Assembly (NCBI RefSeq): GCF_003352005.1
Contig: NZ_CP024848.1
Span: 2,427,001-2,491,000, forward strand
Origin: Oceanobacillus zhaokaii
GTDB taxonomy: Bacteria > Bacillota > Bacilli > Bacillales > Amphibacillaceae
Direction of reading: 5' to 3'
DNA: 64,000 nucleotides
Position 1 is the first letter of the stretch; every line of letters begins with the position of its first letter. Positions 20,078 to 27,420 of this stretch are shown here, one piece after another. The position numbers and the translations under genes were made by a program. Under the pieces are notes generated by a model. It did not search any database. It saw only the letters and a list, made by a program, of their open reading frames with translations, and was not told the DNA's origin.

Positions 20078-20095
20078 AATTCGCATACGTCAGTT

Positions 20096-20389
20096 TTGTT
20101 GTTATATCAATGATTTCATCTTTAACGATTGCACCAAATAGTTTAAGTAAATAATTTCACTGTATTTCAAATACCTCCATTTCCAACTGTAATTTTTACA
20201 AGTTCTTGTTAAACAAACTCTTCTGCCATGTTAGTGAAATAGCGACTGCTCTATTCGAACAATCGCTACCCCTTGGTCCAATAAATATCACTTATTAAAA
20301 ATCCTTTTTTTCTTGCATAGTCATTAATAGATTTAATTAAAATCATTTTTAGATATAATTAACTAACAGTGAACAACTTAAGATAAATA
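20096..20389. other. AT-rich intergenic stretch right of the IS, nothing recognised
   Basis: No open frame with a ribosome binding site and no family similarity seen on either strand. It separates the old ytpI terminator from the small gene at 20390. Confidence 0.5.
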
Positions 20390-20575
20390 TCAATTGTTAT
20401 TAAGTTTTATAATGACTAAATGTAAAATCAAACCCATATACCCCAGATAGTTAGTACCTGTTATCAGCAGGAACCACCCTACAATTTCAGGAGAATTTGT
20501 AGTCAAACCAATTAATGTACAACTACAACCTATTGGTAGCATTGCGATTAGCACACGTAAGTTCTGTAATAACAA
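20390..20575 (-). CDS. possible small membrane protein, 61 residues
   Basis: Not recognised. A TTG start at 20575 is preceded by AGGGAG at 4 nt, and an extended -10 promoter (TGC TATAAT) lies 36 nt upstream of the start. Two hydrophobic segments are predicted near residues 7-24 and 31-56, ending in KLNNN. Low complexity and short length mean it could be spurious; the coincidence of promoter, binding site and membrane pattern argues for a real gene. Confidence 0.4.
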   Translation of the reverse strand: MLLQNLRVLIAMLPIGCSCTLIGLTTNSPEIVGWFLLITGTNYLGYMGLILHLVIIKLNNN

Positions 20576-20610
20576 TCTACTCCCTGTTTCTAAATAACAT
20601 TTATTTCCTT

Positions 20611-20619
20611 ATTATAGCA
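20611..20619 (-). promoter_or_regulatory. extended -10 element upstream of the 61-residue gene
   Basis: Minus-strand TGCTATAAT. No good -35 box at 17 nt, as is common for extended -10 promoters. Confidence 0.4.
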
Positions 20620-20815
20620 TGCCAAGTATATTTCTTTAGTAAAGGCCTCGTTAAATTATATTTACGATAAAAAAATGACTTATTCTCCTGATAATTTTTA
20701 GTACGGTTTTTAATAATTTCAGAGACCTCTTTGCTTCATTTCTTATAACCAATTGACTTTCGATTTCCATATAGACTTAAGCGAAGACGACTTTGATATA
20801 CAGAATCAGCTGATT

Positions 20816-20840
20816 GTTTAAAAGTTGGTGTAAAGGGTAC
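20816..20840 (+). promoter_or_regulatory. sigma-B type general stress promoter
   Basis: GTTTAA (20816-20821), 13 nt, GGGTAC (20835-20840), against the sigma-B consensus GTTTAA-N12-15-GGGTAT. The predicted start is about 25 nt before the downstream TTG start codon. Confidence 0.65.
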
Positions 20841-20873
20841 TATACCTCTATAAACATAAATGAGGTGATGGAA

Positions 20874-21362
20874 TTGTCTAACATGATAAAACAGGAAGAA
20901 TTGGAAACATTAAGAGAGTTAATCAAAGACGTAGACATTGCCATGCTGACTACGTTAACGGAGGAAGGGCTAATTTCTCGCCCTATGAAAACTCAAGAAG
21001 TAGAGTTTGATGGTGACTTATGGTTTTTCACTAAAAAAGAGACTAATAAATATGAAGAAATTTTACATGATAAAGATGTAAATGTTGCTTATGCAGGTAA
21101 ATCCTATGTTTCCGTTCGTGGAAGAGCAGAAATCGTTGAGGATTTAGACAAGAAAAAGGAATTATGGAGCAAAACATATGAGAAAATCATGAAAACCTCT
21201 TATGATGATCCTAACATTGTCTTGATAAAGGTAAAAGCGGAAGCAGCAGAATATTGGGAAACAGGTAATTTTACGAAAAAAATTGCTTTTCTCTATAAAC
21301 GAATGACAGGGCAAAGTTCTGAATCGACAGATATAAACGAAACGGTTGAATTGGATAAATAA
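20874..21362 (+). CDS. pyridoxamine 5'-phosphate oxidase-like general stress protein (GSP26/YdaG type)
   Basis: Flavin-binding split-barrel protein related to B. subtilis YdaG. Start TTG 20874 is 6 nt after GAGGTG and gives 162 residues; ATG 20868 is closer to the binding site than usual. The barrel runs from about residue 20 (AMLTTLTEEGLISRPMKT) through DLWFFTKK to YVSVRGRAEIVED, then IVLIKVKAEAAEYWE. Substrate unknown; some members bind FMN or F420. A sigma-B type promoter upstream fits the stress role. A strong terminator follows, so it is monocistronic. Confidence 0.85.
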   Translation: MSNMIKQEELETLRELIKDVDIAMLTTLTEEGLISRPMKTQEVEFDGDLWFFTKKETNKYEEILHDKDVNVAYAGKSYVSVRGRAEIVEDLDKKKELWSKTYEKIMKTSYDDPNIVLIKVKAEAAEYWETGNFTKKIAFLYKRMTGQSSESTDINETVELDK

Positions 21363-21366
21363 CACC

Positions 21367-21401
21367 AAAAATGGATTGCCTGGTATAGGGCAATCCATTT
21401 T
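21367..21401 (+). terminator. intrinsic terminator after the stress protein gene
   Basis: AAAATGGATTGCC (21368-21380) pairs with GGCAATCCATTTT (21389-21401) over an 8-nt loop. Confidence 0.8.
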
Positions 21402-21479
21402 GTTAGGTAGAGTTATGTTAATCCAATTTTGAAACTGCAACTTAAAACCGTAAGAATAGCAGCTTCTTTTCTAGATCTA

Positions 21480-22787
21480 TTATCGGTTCATCAATTGTGC
21501 CATGATTAAGCCCTTGCCGACAATTTTTTGCTTAATCAATACATCAACTTCAATTTTTGCATAGACCCGTCCAACATCAAGAAGTTTAGGTTTTATCGTT
21601 AGGATACTCTCGATTTGTACTGGTTTATTGAAATAGATTGTAATATTCTCAATTACAAGGTCAGCCTTTTTCCGCTTCATCATTAAACGACTGCTTGCAG
21701 TGGAAATGATTGAAGTAAAGACTCCGTATGATAGCGTCCCCAATGGATTCGTCATTTGAGGTGTTACTTCTGTTTGATACGTATCCTCTTCCCCATTTAC
21801 ATCTTCAAGGCTTGTGGAAATAAGATCATCAATCGTTTGCCCGACTTGTGGCTGCCGCTGTATTTGCTGCAATGCTTTTAGAACATCCTGTCTCGAAACA
21901 AGTCCCTGAAGCTTCGAATCTTGATCAACAATTGGAATAACCTCGATTCCTTCCCAAATCATCGTATGTGAAACAGACGCAAGCGAAGTTTTTGCTGTAA
22001 CAACTAATGGTTTTTTCGTCATTACTTTTGTAACAGGCGTATGATCATCCCTGCCAACGATATCCCTTGCTGAAACGATGCCGACAACACGAAACGTTTC
22101 GTCTACAACAGGGAAACGACTATGTTCTGATTTCTTATTCAACATATTCCACTGTAGAATTGTATCACTCGAATTCAAATAGTAGGTATCGTCTAATGAA
22201 GTTGCAATATCACCAACGAAAACGATATCCTTTTTAATTAGTTGATCATAGATTGCCCGGTTAATCATCGAAGCAACAGTAAAGCTATCATAGCTAGTTG
22301 AGATAATTGGTAATTCCTTCTCATCTGCAAGCTGCTTCACCTCTGCACTCGTATCAAACCCACCAGTAATGAGTACAGCAGCACCAGCCGTTAATGCTGC
22401 CTCATGTGCATTTTCCCTATTTCCGACGATTAATAAAGAATTTGCTTCTGTATAACGCATCATTGCCTTAATTTCCATCGCACCAATAACAAATTTCGTT
22501 AATGTTTTGTGGAGCCCAGATTTCCCCCCTAATACTTGTCCATCAATAATATTGACGACTTCTGCATAGGTCAGGTGCTCGAAGTTCTCCCGCTTTTTTC
22601 GCTCAATTCGAATGGTACCGACACGCTCAATCGAACTGACAAGCCCTTGATTTTCTGCTTCTTTAATTGCCCGATATGCTGTCCCATCACTTACATTCAA
22701 ATCTTTCGCAATTTGTCGTACCGATATTTTATGCCCAACCTCTAATGACCAGATATGTTGGATTATTTGCTCATGCTTTGTTGCCAT
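21480..22787 (-). CDS. ytoI: HTH-DRTGG-CBS-hotdog regulatory protein YtoI
   Basis: 435 residues with an N-terminal winged helix (near 1-65, VRQIAKDLNVSDGTAYRAI), a DRTGG domain (near 75-185), two CBS domains (near 190-310) that usually bind adenosyl ligands, and a C-terminal hotdog thioesterase-like domain (near 330-435). Same architecture as B. subtilis YtoI, of unknown function. GGTGAG lies 5 nt before the ATG. Its position beside ytpI and nrnA is conserved, although the IS and accessory genes now separate them. Confidence 0.9.
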   Translation of the reverse strand: MATKHEQIIQHIWSLEVGHKISVRQIAKDLNVSDGTAYRAIKEAENQGLVSSIERVGTIRIERKKRENFEHLTYAEVVNIIDGQVLGGKSGLHKTLTKFVIGAMEIKAMMRYTEANSLLIVGNRENAHEAALTAGAAVLITGGFDTSAEVKQLADEKELPIISTSYDSFTVASMINRAIYDQLIKKDIVFVGDIATSLDDTYYLNSSDTILQWNMLNKKSEHSRFPVVDETFRVVGIVSARDIVGRDDHTPVTKVMTKKPLVVTAKTSLASVSHTMIWEGIEVIPIVDQDSKLQGLVSRQDVLKALQQIQRQPQVGQTIDDLISTSLEDVNGEEDTYQTEVTPQMTNPLGTLSYGVFTSIISTASSRLMMKRKKADLVIENITIYFNKPVQIESILTIKPKLLDVGRVYAKIEVDVLIKQKIVGKGLIMAQLMNR

Positions 22788-22858
22788 CCATTCTCACCAG
22801 CCTTCAACTGTACTACTACGTTATCTTGTCAACATTATACAGTTGAAAGCGAATAAAC

Positions 22859-23086
22859 TCAATAATTATCGAATTGCCTTCTCCTCAATTCTTCCTGTTC
22901 CATAACTGGTGGTCTTGTCATTTGTAAAAGTGTTGCTAAATTCGCACCAACGACAAGGACTAAGAAGAACAGCCATATTCCCCAAAAGATGAAACCTAAT
23001 GTTGACGTCGCATTTGGAATAAATGGCCAGGCGAAATATAGGAAAAATGCCGCAAGCAGTAAGCGCAGAATTGCGTAGTGTTTCAT
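22859..23086 (-). CDS. small two-helix membrane protein, 75 residues
   Basis: Not recognised as a named family. AAAGGAGG lies 7 nt before the ATG, a strong site. Two hydrophobic segments near residues 5-24 and 29-54, then a charged tail (EQEELRRRQFDNY). Same strand as ytoI and 71 nt upstream of it. Confidence 0.7.
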   Translation of the reverse strand: MKHYAILRLLLAAFFLYFAWPFIPNATSTLGFIFWGIWLFFLVLVVGANLATLLQMTRPPVMEQEELRRRQFDNY

Positions 23087-23288
23087 GGGAGAGCCTCCTT
23101 TCGTTTTGTATTAGTTTATGAATGTCGGTGGAGATTAAGAACGTGGCTTCCCTGTAGTTTGGAAAGCCTTTTAAAATAAAAAACATAATTGAACCGAATA
23201 CACCCCCTAACAGCAAGTTGGATGGTTCTCACTTTGCAGATTCAGGAGATTTCTCAATCTATATGCTTCAAAATTAGTTGCTTGGGAG

Positions 23289-23498
23289 GAGGGATTGCGC
23301 CCAATGATGTCTGATTTACGAGATTCAGGAAACATCGAACAAGATGCAGACGTTATTTTCTTCCTTTACCGGGACGTTTATTATGATAATCAGGCTGAGA
23401 AGCAGAATAATGTGAAAGAGATCATTTCTAAGCAGCGAAATGAACCGACGGGTACGGTGGGGATGGGGTTTTGGAGGGAGTTTGGGCGGTTTGGGTGA
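23289..23498 (+). pseudogene. C-terminal fragment of replicative DNA helicase DnaB
   Basis: The translation [19 protein letters not shown], then FFLYRD-YY, then [14 protein letters not shown], follows the DnaB C-terminal ATPase domain closely (the family has [18 protein letters not shown] and AKQRNGPTGTV). Only about 65 residues remain; the Walker motifs and N-terminal domain are absent. A GGGAGGAGG stretch precedes it by chance or as an accidental start. The last 14 codons diverge sharply into a G-rich run. Most likely a relic of recombination or phage DNA. Confidence 0.85.
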
Positions 23499-23501
23499 GG
23501 G
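23459..23501 (+). other. G-rich tract with quadruplex potential
   Basis: Six runs of three or four G (23459-62, 23465-68, 23476-78, 23484-86, 23493-95, 23499-501) separated by short loops, in an otherwise AT-rich segment. It coincides with the degenerate end of the dnaB fragment. Confidence 0.6.
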
Positions 23502-23528
23502 TGGAGGTAATCGAAAGTTAGGTATGAA

Positions 23529-23570
23529 TGCCAAAGAATACAATAGCTTCGATTGTTTTATTCTTTGGCA
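23529..23570 (-). terminator. hairpin at the 3' end of the pilus operon
   Basis: TGCCAAAGAATA (23529-23540) pairs with TATTCTTTGGCA (23559-23570), with CAAT/ATTG pairing inside. It begins 6 nt beyond the stop of the last pilus gene. No long T-run follows on the minus strand, so it may be a 3' stabiliser as much as a terminator. Confidence 0.5.
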
Positions 23571-23576
23571 CTGGTT

Positions 23577-25124
23577 TTATTTTAAATTATAGGTTACTTT
23601 GATTTCTGGTTTGTTCCAGATTATGTTTGGATCTAGTCCACCTGGTGTTTTTTCATGCGTTTGACATGTTTTTTCTAATTCTTCCAGACTGCTTAACTTG
23701 ATAACTTCTTTATTAGAGTGTTCGTCACCTAAGATATAAATTTTACTTCCATCATCGACAGTAAAATTATTTTGATAACTGAGTGAACCTGCAATACAAA
23801 CTTTTGAATTATCACTAACTTTGAAATTATTCTCAGCGTTTAAGTTACCACGTACAAATAATGTTGAATGATCATTTACTTTTAAATTATTCTTTGCGTA
23901 AAAATTTCCTCCAACAAAAACAGATGATTTGTTGGATATCTCCGGATTATTATTAGCATCTAAATTCCTACCTACATATAATGTTGAATTACTATTAACG
24001 ATAAAATTGTTTTTCACGTCTAAATTTAGTCCAATTAATAAGGAGGAATCATTTGATATTTCAAAGTTGTTCTTAGCGTCCAAATTATTTTTGATAATTA
24101 ATAATGACTCATCTACTATCAGATTATTTTTAACAAACATTTCTCCACCAACAGTTATTTTTGAATTGGCCTTTAAGCTAACATTGTTCTCACTGTCCAG
24201 ATTTTGTTGTACACCAATCTCGGAGTTAGTTATTGTCATATTATTTTTCACTGTCATAGTATTCACTATGGATAGTATTGAATTATTTGAAGTAAAGCCA
24301 TTATCTGTTTTTAAATTGTTGCCTACATATAATTCCGATTTATTCTTTAATTCAAAAGGGGAGTTCTTAATATTCATATCCATACCTATTGATAAATGAG
24401 AGTTGTCTATCACTAATTTATCAGCATCAAAACTTGATACAACAAAGCACTTTTTGTCACTGATTTTCTCTAATTGATTAATTCCCATCTCGCATCCCTG
24501 CGAAGGTTTGTTAAGTTTAGGAAACTGTAATTCATTAAATTTTGGAATAGCGACTCCATCTCCACTGTCCTCATCCAGAATTGGCTTAAATTCTGGTACA
24601 AAAAATGTCAGATTAAAAGTTAATATTTGAGGATTTGTATCTACTTTATTATCACCATTTACAATACCTTTTATAAAAAATCTATATTTATCTTTCTTCT
24701 CTACAGTAATCTCATCTAACAGAAAGAAATAATCACTATTATCAAATGTTGATATTGATCTTCCTAATAAATTTATGATTATATAATTCTCTAGATTATA
24801 TTTGAGTTTATCCCTAACTTTTGTTCTAATATGACTATAGTCTTCTGAATCAACTTGACCCTTAATTTTCTCTATTTCAGATTCACCAAATTTGAATAAA
24901 TCATCAATTTGATTAAAATACTCATTCGTTATAGCGTTCGTATAATAATCGACACCCATTTCAGCAGCAACTACCGCAAGATTCTGTTGATCAACCTTTT
25001 GTTCCTGTTTTGCATTACTAAGTGAAGCGCTCATAAAAAAAGTGGAAAAACCGAGTACGAGCACAACCATAAGTACTACAACTAATAAAGCATAGCCTTG
25101 TTCGTTTTTAAGATTCTTCATCAC
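23577..25124 (-). CDS. PilX-like minor pilin with a C-terminal solenoid of about 20-residue repeats
   Basis: 515 residues. The N-terminus (KNLKNEQG, then YALLVVVLMVVLVLGFSTFF) resembles PilX-type prepilins: cleavage after Gly10, no Glu at mature position 5. Residues 50-180 form a globular pilin-like part. From about 240 to 466 there are 11-12 units of 19-20 residues, each like NNLDAKNNFEISNDSSLLIG, with Asn ladders and alternating hydrophobics; from 346 to 465 six units keep an exact 20-residue period. This suggests a beta-solenoid like those of bactofilins or adhesins. Final gene of the pilus operon, 16 nt after the preceding one. Adhesive tip role is inference. Confidence 0.75.
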   Translation of the reverse strand: MMKNLKNEQGYALLVVVLMVVLVLGFSTFFMSASLSNAKQEQKVDQQNLAVVAAEMGVDYYTNAITNEYFNQIDDLFKFGESEIEKIKGQVDSEDYSHIRTKVRDKLKYNLENYIIINLLGRSISTFDNSDYFFLLDEITVEKKDKYRFFIKGIVNGDNKVDTNPQILTFNLTFFVPEFKPILDEDSGDGVAIPKFNELQFPKLNKPSQGCEMGINQLEKISDKKCFVVSSFDADKLVIDNSHLSIGMDMNIKNSPFELKNKSELYVGNNLKTDNGFTSNNSILSIVNTMTVKNNMTITNSEIGVQQNLDSENNVSLKANSKITVGGEMFVKNNLIVDESLLIIKNNLDAKNNFEISNDSSLLIGLNLDVKNNFIVNSNSTLYVGRNLDANNNPEISNKSSVFVGGNFYAKNNLKVNDHSTLFVRGNLNAENNFKVSDNSKVCIAGSLSYQNNFTVDDGSKIYILGDEHSNKEVIKLSSLEELEKTCQTHEKTPGGLDPNIIWNKPEIKVTYNLK

Positions 25125-25140
25125 TCGTAGCCCTTTCCAC

Positions 25141-25581
25141 TTACTCCGTATTTTTATATCTTGAAATTATTGTTGTAATTTCTACTACTATATTTTCGTT
25201 CTCGGAATCTTGAATTCTGAAATTGGATAAATCAACATTTTCTATATTAGGATCGATTTTCTTTCTATCATAAGTACTTTCAGTCTTATAAACATATCCA
25301 CTACTTAAAACTTCCATTTTTTTATTCGCACAATCCTCCGCTACGGCTACTTCACTTTCCGTTATCGAAAGTACATAACATTCGCCATTTCTATGGATAC
25401 GTTGAAGGTCTGTAATGATATAATTGGCCTCTTGTTGTAGTTGCGTTTTCTTAGTTTCCACTGAACTATATTCCATAGACATCATAACTACTGTATAGAT
25501 GATTCCCATAAATAAAGAGGAGATAACGAGGGTTGCTAGAACTTCGATGAGCGTAATCCCTTTTTCATTATTCATCATCAA
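25141..25581 (-). CDS. minor pilin-like protein (PulJ/PilW type)
   Basis: 146 residues with a class III prepilin signal: NNEKG then ITLIEVLATLVISSLFMGII, with Glu at mature position 5. The remainder is a small globular domain ending NTTISRYKN-like. Sits between two other pilin-like genes in the pilus operon, where such proteins form the priming tip complex in type II secretion and type IV pili. The exact subtype is uncertain. Confidence 0.75.
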   Translation of the reverse strand: MMMNNEKGITLIEVLATLVISSLFMGIIYTVVMMSMEYSSVETKKTQLQQEANYIITDLQRIHRNGECYVLSITESEVAVAEDCANKKMEVLSSGYVYKTESTYDRKKIDPNIENVDLSNFRIQDSENENIVVEITTIISRYKNTE

Positions 25582-25603
25582 TTACATCACCTCTTCAAAT
25601 AGT

Positions 25604-26041
25604 TTAAAGAGAACACGTTATCTCGGCATTCTTCAAATAGCCAAATGTCTCACTGATCATTTTTTCATTTTTCATTACTTTAATGTGAATTTGATTCAGT
25701 TTTACTGAATCATTATGTTCATTTTTATTCAAATCCTCTACTGGGTCGTAAATAATTTCATAATCATAGCCATCTTGCACTTTTTCATAGATAAATTGAG
25801 GGTTTTCACAACTAGTTTTATTATACGGCGGATTGGATAATAGATTTGGAGATTCTTTTAATAATACTAACTCAACTCTAGCCAAGTTCATTGTCTCCAA
25901 TTTTTCTTCCGTTTGCACATTTGATTTTGTCATTTGAGGGAAAATAGAAACAAAACCGATAAAAACGATTCCTAAAATGGTAATAGCAGCTAGAAGTTCT
26001 ACCAGCGTCATTCCTCCTTGTTTCTTGATTTTATATGGCAT
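25604..26041 (-). CDS. minor pilin-like protein (PilV/PulI type)
   Basis: 145 residues with prepilin signal KKQGG then MTLVELLAAITILGIVFIGF, Glu at mature position 5. Two Cys residues (SCENP and ITCSL) could form a C-terminal disulfide as in many minor pilins. Lies after pilO and before the PulJ-like gene in the operon. Confidence 0.75.
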   Translation of the reverse strand: MPYKIKKQGGMTLVELLAAITILGIVFIGFVSIFPQMTKSNVQTEEKLETMNLARVELVLLKESPNLLSNPPYNKTSCENPQFIYEKVQDGYDYEIIYDPVEDLNKNEHNDSVKLNQIHIKVMKNEKMISETFGYLKNAEITCSL

Positions 26042-26108
26042 TGTTCACCCCCCTTTAACTCCTTTAAAATATACTTTTTCTATATCATTTTTCATCGAAA
26101 TCGTTCAC

Positions 26109-26849
26109 TTACTCTTCTTCAAAATAAAACGTCGTAATATCTATTGTAGCTATAATAGATTCATCAACCTCGTCACCAAGCATCATCTCGCTTTCTGCAG
26201 GCTTATCAAATTCCAATCGAGTGACCATCATGATTCTTTCTTTCTTTTCTATTTCTTTAAGAAGGACCTGGAATTGTTCATAATTTGGTGAAGCTATGTC
26301 CATACTCACTGTAAATAAATGTAAGTTCTCCGGTTTTTCTGCCATATCAATAGGGGCTGTTTCAACTTCTTCTAAATCACTCTTAGACTCTTGATCTTCA
26401 GCTGATTCCGTTTCTTCAATCACTTCTTCCGTTTCAGTACTCTCCGTAACTTCGTTTTCTTCCTCTGCAACAACACGTTCTGGTAACAAACCATCATATG
26501 AAAATCTTAATTCATCAATTCGACTTCCGCTCACAAATTCGATCTCATTCAATGTTTTTACGAAGCTCTCAAGCTCTGGTGCTGTTGGCATGATATTTGC
26601 TAATTTCATATTTTCAATGTCCAGATCGAGTGAATCGTCACTACCCACATGTTCAAGTTGTGCATTGTATAATGCAATATCGCTTTGTAGCTCTGTGATC
26701 TGACTTTCCTGAGTCTTAAGATTGTTTGTCAATGGCTGATAGAATAAGAAATATGCCACAATAATTAAAACAAAGACTAATCCAAGTAGAAGGACGAAGG
26801 ATCTCTTATTTTCTTGGAACAAACTATTCATCAGTTTCTTCCTCCTCAA
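26109..26849 (-). CDS. pilO: type IV pilus inner membrane component PilO
   Basis: 246 residues: a membrane helix near 18-36, a coiled coil near 38-70 (NLKTQESQITELQSDI), then a ferredoxin-like domain interrupted by a very acidic Glu/Ser linker near 125-165. PilO pairs with PilN to connect the cytoplasmic PilM ring with the pilus. Overlaps pilN by 26 nt. Firmicute PilO sequences are divergent; identity rests on order and architecture. Confidence 0.8.
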   Translation of the reverse strand: MRRKKLMNSLFQENKRSFVLLLGLVFVLIIVAYFLFYQPLTNNLKTQESQITELQSDIALYNAQLEHVGSDDSLDLDIENMKLANIMPTAPELESFVKTLNEIEFVSGSRIDELRFSYDGLLPERVVAEEENEVTESTETEEVIEETESAEDQESKSDLEEVETAPIDMAEKPENLHLFTVSMDIASPNYEQFQVLLKEIEKKERIMMVTRLEFDKPAESEMMLGDEVDESIIATIDITTFYFEEE

Positions 26850-27420
26850 CTAAAGCTTCTTTATTAACTTCAAGCGAATAGTGAGCATGATTACGGGGAA
26901 TAACTTCGTATCGTCTATCCATTTCCTCATCAATATCTTCCGTTTCATGATCAAATGTTTCTACTTCATCAATTACGACATTTTTCATATAGGCCGAGTT
27001 TGTCAGTGCTTCTACGTAGTTGGCAGTATCTGTAAGTACTTCAAATTGTGTTTCAACTTGTACCGTTTCATAATCATATAAAAAATAGCTTAAATAGCTA
27101 CTTTCAGGCAGCAATACTATAAATTCATCCACTAGTGTTGAAGTAGGGACGACATACTGCTCTGCATAAGCAATCGCACCTTCTAACGTACTGGAATCAT
27201 TCGTATTTAAAATATTTACCCTAGCTTCAAGCAATGTTTTTTCTTCTGTTAATTGGGATACATTGGCTTCTGCTTTTGTAAGTTCGCCATTAGTTGTTAC
27301 GTAAAAACAGATGAGTGTGCCGGAAAGCAGTAAGCAGACCACCAGTCCAATAATAAATAATATAAAAGGAACATTATTATATCGCTCGTACTTCGGTAAG
27401 AGATTAACTTCTGGCTTCAT
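26824..27420 (-). CDS. pilN: type IV pilus inner membrane component PilN
   Basis: 198 residues. The N-terminal cytoplasmic peptide MKPEVNLLPKYER is the conserved PilM-binding motif (consensus INLLP). A membrane helix lies near 18-40, a coiled coil near 45-70, then the periplasm-like ferredoxin domain. The C-terminus is acidic. Overlaps pilM by 17 nt. Confidence 0.88.
   Translation of the reverse strand: MKPEVNLLPKYERYNNVPFILFIIGLVVCLLLSGTLICFYVTTNGELTKAEANVSQLTEEKTLLEARVNILNTNDSSTLEGAIAYAEQYVVPTSTLVDEFIVLLPESSYLSYFLYDYETVQVETQFEVLTDTANYVEALTNSAYMKNVVIDEVETFDHETEDIDEEMDRRYEVIPRNHAHYSLEVNKEALVEEEETDE

Larger units (their letters stand above)
18374..20095 (+). terminator. intrinsic terminator of ytpI, interrupted by an IS element in its loop
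   Basis: AACTGACGTATG (18374-18385) and CATACGTCAGTT (20084-20095) are perfect complements on either side of the IS. Removing the IS and one AAT target copy gives a 12-bp stem with a 6-nt AATTCG loop, followed by TTGTTGTTAT. The stem begins 89 nt after the ytpI stop. Confidence 0.7.

Noticed and set aside
20078..20389. Continuous frame across the reconstructed IS empty site on the minus strand
   Set aside because: It has no start codon or binding site and no recognisable product; a terminator hairpin explains the region better.
22866..23216. 116-residue minus-strand frame over the 75-residue gene
   Set aside because: It overlaps a frame with a much better binding site and membrane pattern; its translation resembles no protein.
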